A stretch of 14,350 nucleotides of DNA. Origin: Rhodothermaceae bacterium. Its GTDB lineage: Bacteria; Bacteroidota; Rhodothermia; Rhodothermales; Rubricoccaceae. The stretch is taken from positions 1-14,350 of the forward strand of contig JABDIZ010000206.1 in assembly GCA_013003465.1 (NCBI GenBank). The letters run 5' to 3'. This document shows positions 13,461 to 14,350 of the stretch, piece after piece (position 1 is the stretch's first letter; each line of letters opens with the position of its first letter). The position numbers were made by a program, and so were the translations under genes. The notes under the pieces are model-generated. The model ran no database searches. It had not been told where the DNA came from and saw nothing but the letters and a program-made list of their open reading frames with translations.

Positions 13461-14339
13461 ATGGATGCCTTACTTGGCGGTGCCAGCGTGATCCTGATCA
13501 TCGGGATCGTCCTGTTCCTGCTCGTGCTGTTCTACTTCATCCCGGTGCGCCTCTGGATAACGGCCATCTTCTCGGGGGTGCGGCTCAAGCTCTTCCGCGA
13601 TCTCGTCGGGATGCGGCTGCGGAATGTGCCGCCGGCCAGTATCGTCCGCCCGCTCATCACGGCGCACAAGGCGGGCATCCCTGTCGAGACGCCGCAGTTG
13701 GAGGCGCACTACCTCGCCGGTGGGCATGTCCAGCAGGTCGTCAACGCCCTCATCTCGGCCGACAAGGCCAACATCGACCTCCCGTTCGCCCGCGCGACGG
13801 CCATTGACCTCGCCGGCCGCGATGTGTTCGAGGCCGTACAGGTGTCCGTCAACCCGAAGGTCATCACCACGCCGCCGATTTCTGCCATCGCCAAGGACGG
13901 CATTCAGGTGCGCGCCATCGCCCGCGTGACGGTGCGCGCCAACATCGAGCGCCTCGTCGGCGGCGCCGGGGAAGAGACGATCATCGCCCGCGTCGGCGAG
14001 GGCATCGTGTCCACCATCGGCTCGTCGGCCACGCACGCCGGGGTGCTCGAAAACCCCGACAACATTTCCAAGACGGTGCTCGCGAAGGGTCTCGACAGCG
14101 GCACGGCGTTCGAGATCCTCTCCATCGACATCGCCGACGTGGACGTGGGCGAGAACATCGGCGCCAAGCTTCAGACGGACCAGGCCGAGGCCGACCTGCG
14201 TGTGGCGCGAGCCAAGGCCGAGGAGCGGCGTGCGGCAGCCGTGGCGTCCGAGCAGGAGCAGCGGGCCAACCTGTCGCTGCCGAGGCGGAGATTCCCAAGG
14301 CGATGGCCGAGGCCTTCCGCTCGGGCAACCTCGGCGTGA
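13461..14339 (+). CDS. floA: flotillin-like protein FloA, frame broken near the C-terminus
   Basis: FloA proteins are SPFH-family membrane scaffolds that mark flotillin-type membrane microdomains. This reading frame has an N-terminal hydrophobic anchor (residues 7-28, VILIIGIVLFLLVLFYFIPV), then the highly conserved family body: LVGMRLRNVPP, AHKAGI, LEAHYLAGG, AIDLAGRDVFEAVQVSVNPKVI, NIERLVGGAGEETIIARVGEG, STIGSS, LDSGTAFEILSIDIADVDVG and the coiled-coil start QTDQAEADLRVARAKAEERRA. It is normal up to about residue 270. After that it runs into an arginine-rich sequence unlike the family and stops at 292, whereas B. subtilis FloA is about 331 residues. The expected continuation is present in another frame from 14273. 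No SD is visible at the ATG. Either the gene is truncated or the sequence carries an indel. Confidence 0.92.
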   Translation: MDALLGGASVILIIGIVLFLLVLFYFIPVRLWITAIFSGVRLKLFRDLVGMRLRNVPPASIVRPLITAHKAGIPVETPQLEAHYLAGGHVQQVVNALISADKANIDLPFARATAIDLAGRDVFEAVQVSVNPKVITTPPISAIAKDGIQVRAIARVTVRANIERLVGGAGEETIIARVGEGIVSTIGSSATHAGVLENPDNISKTVLAKGLDSGTAFEILSIDIADVDVGENIGAKLQTDQAEADLRVARAKAEERRAAAVASEQEQRANLSLPRRRFPRRWPRPSARATSA

Positions 14340-14350
14340 TGGACTACTAC
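14273..14350 (+). pseudogene. floA: out-of-frame continuation of floA
   Basis: Read in the frame two bases offset from floA, these 26 codons encode VAAEAEIPKAMAEA followed by FRSGNLGVMDYY. This closely matches the conserved tail of FloA proteins (compare EAEVPLAMAEALREGNIGVMDY in B. subtilis, from memory). It has no start codon of its own and runs open to the window end. It is the displaced 3' part of floA, not a separate gene. Confidence 0.85.

Overview
The window is GC-rich, densely packed bacterial chromosome. It looks like core-genome sequence rather than a mobile island: I see no integrase, transposase, phage gene, tRNA, rRNA or CRISPR array. Three things suggest a high-GC relative of the Bacteroidota such as the Rhodothermales, by inference only. 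Most start codons lack a Shine-Dalgarno sequence and have pyrimidine-rich leaders. Several genes carry a TAnnTT element about 37-44 nt upstream that resembles the Bacteroidota -7 box. A FloA flotillin and a winged-helix/PD40 membrane regulator are also present. The fused E2-E1 2-oxoglutarate dehydrogenase also recalls Actinobacteria, so the assignment is not secure.

Layout. Positions 1-696 hold the 3' part of an NAD-dependent epimerase/dehydratase. Positions 834-4604 encode a Kgd/OdhA-type fused 2-oxoglutarate dehydrogenase (TCA cycle). It is followed by a small AT-richer gene of the DUF4279 type (4640-5041). A bidirectional-looking terminator separates this from rpsU (bS21) on the minus strand. 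Divergent from rpsU is a two-gene unit with overlapping stop and start codons, rdgB-dtd, which cleans up faulty nucleotides and D-aminoacyl-tRNA. Next is a secreted YtcJ-like amidohydrolase (6681-8354). It converges on a secreted fasciclin-domain protein (minus strand, 8458-9021), with two hairpins between them. A 384-bp gap then leads to a divergent membrane-bound regulator (winged helix, one membrane helix, about ten PD40 repeats; 9406-11637) that ends in a good intrinsic terminator.

Positions 11705-13402 carry a probable 37-codon membrane micropeptide overlapping moaA by ATGA, then moaA and moaC, the two enzymes that make cyclic pyranopterin monophosphate for molybdenum cofactor. The last gene (13461 to the window end) is flotillin-like floA. 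Its frame is broken near the C-terminus: the family's conserved tail continues in a different frame up to the last base.

The strongest leads are the floA frameshift, the micropeptide whose arginine codons contain the moaA Shine-Dalgarno, the unusual pairing of an SD with a TTG start in rpsU, and the recurrent upstream TAYCTT element. I found no clearly new multigene system.
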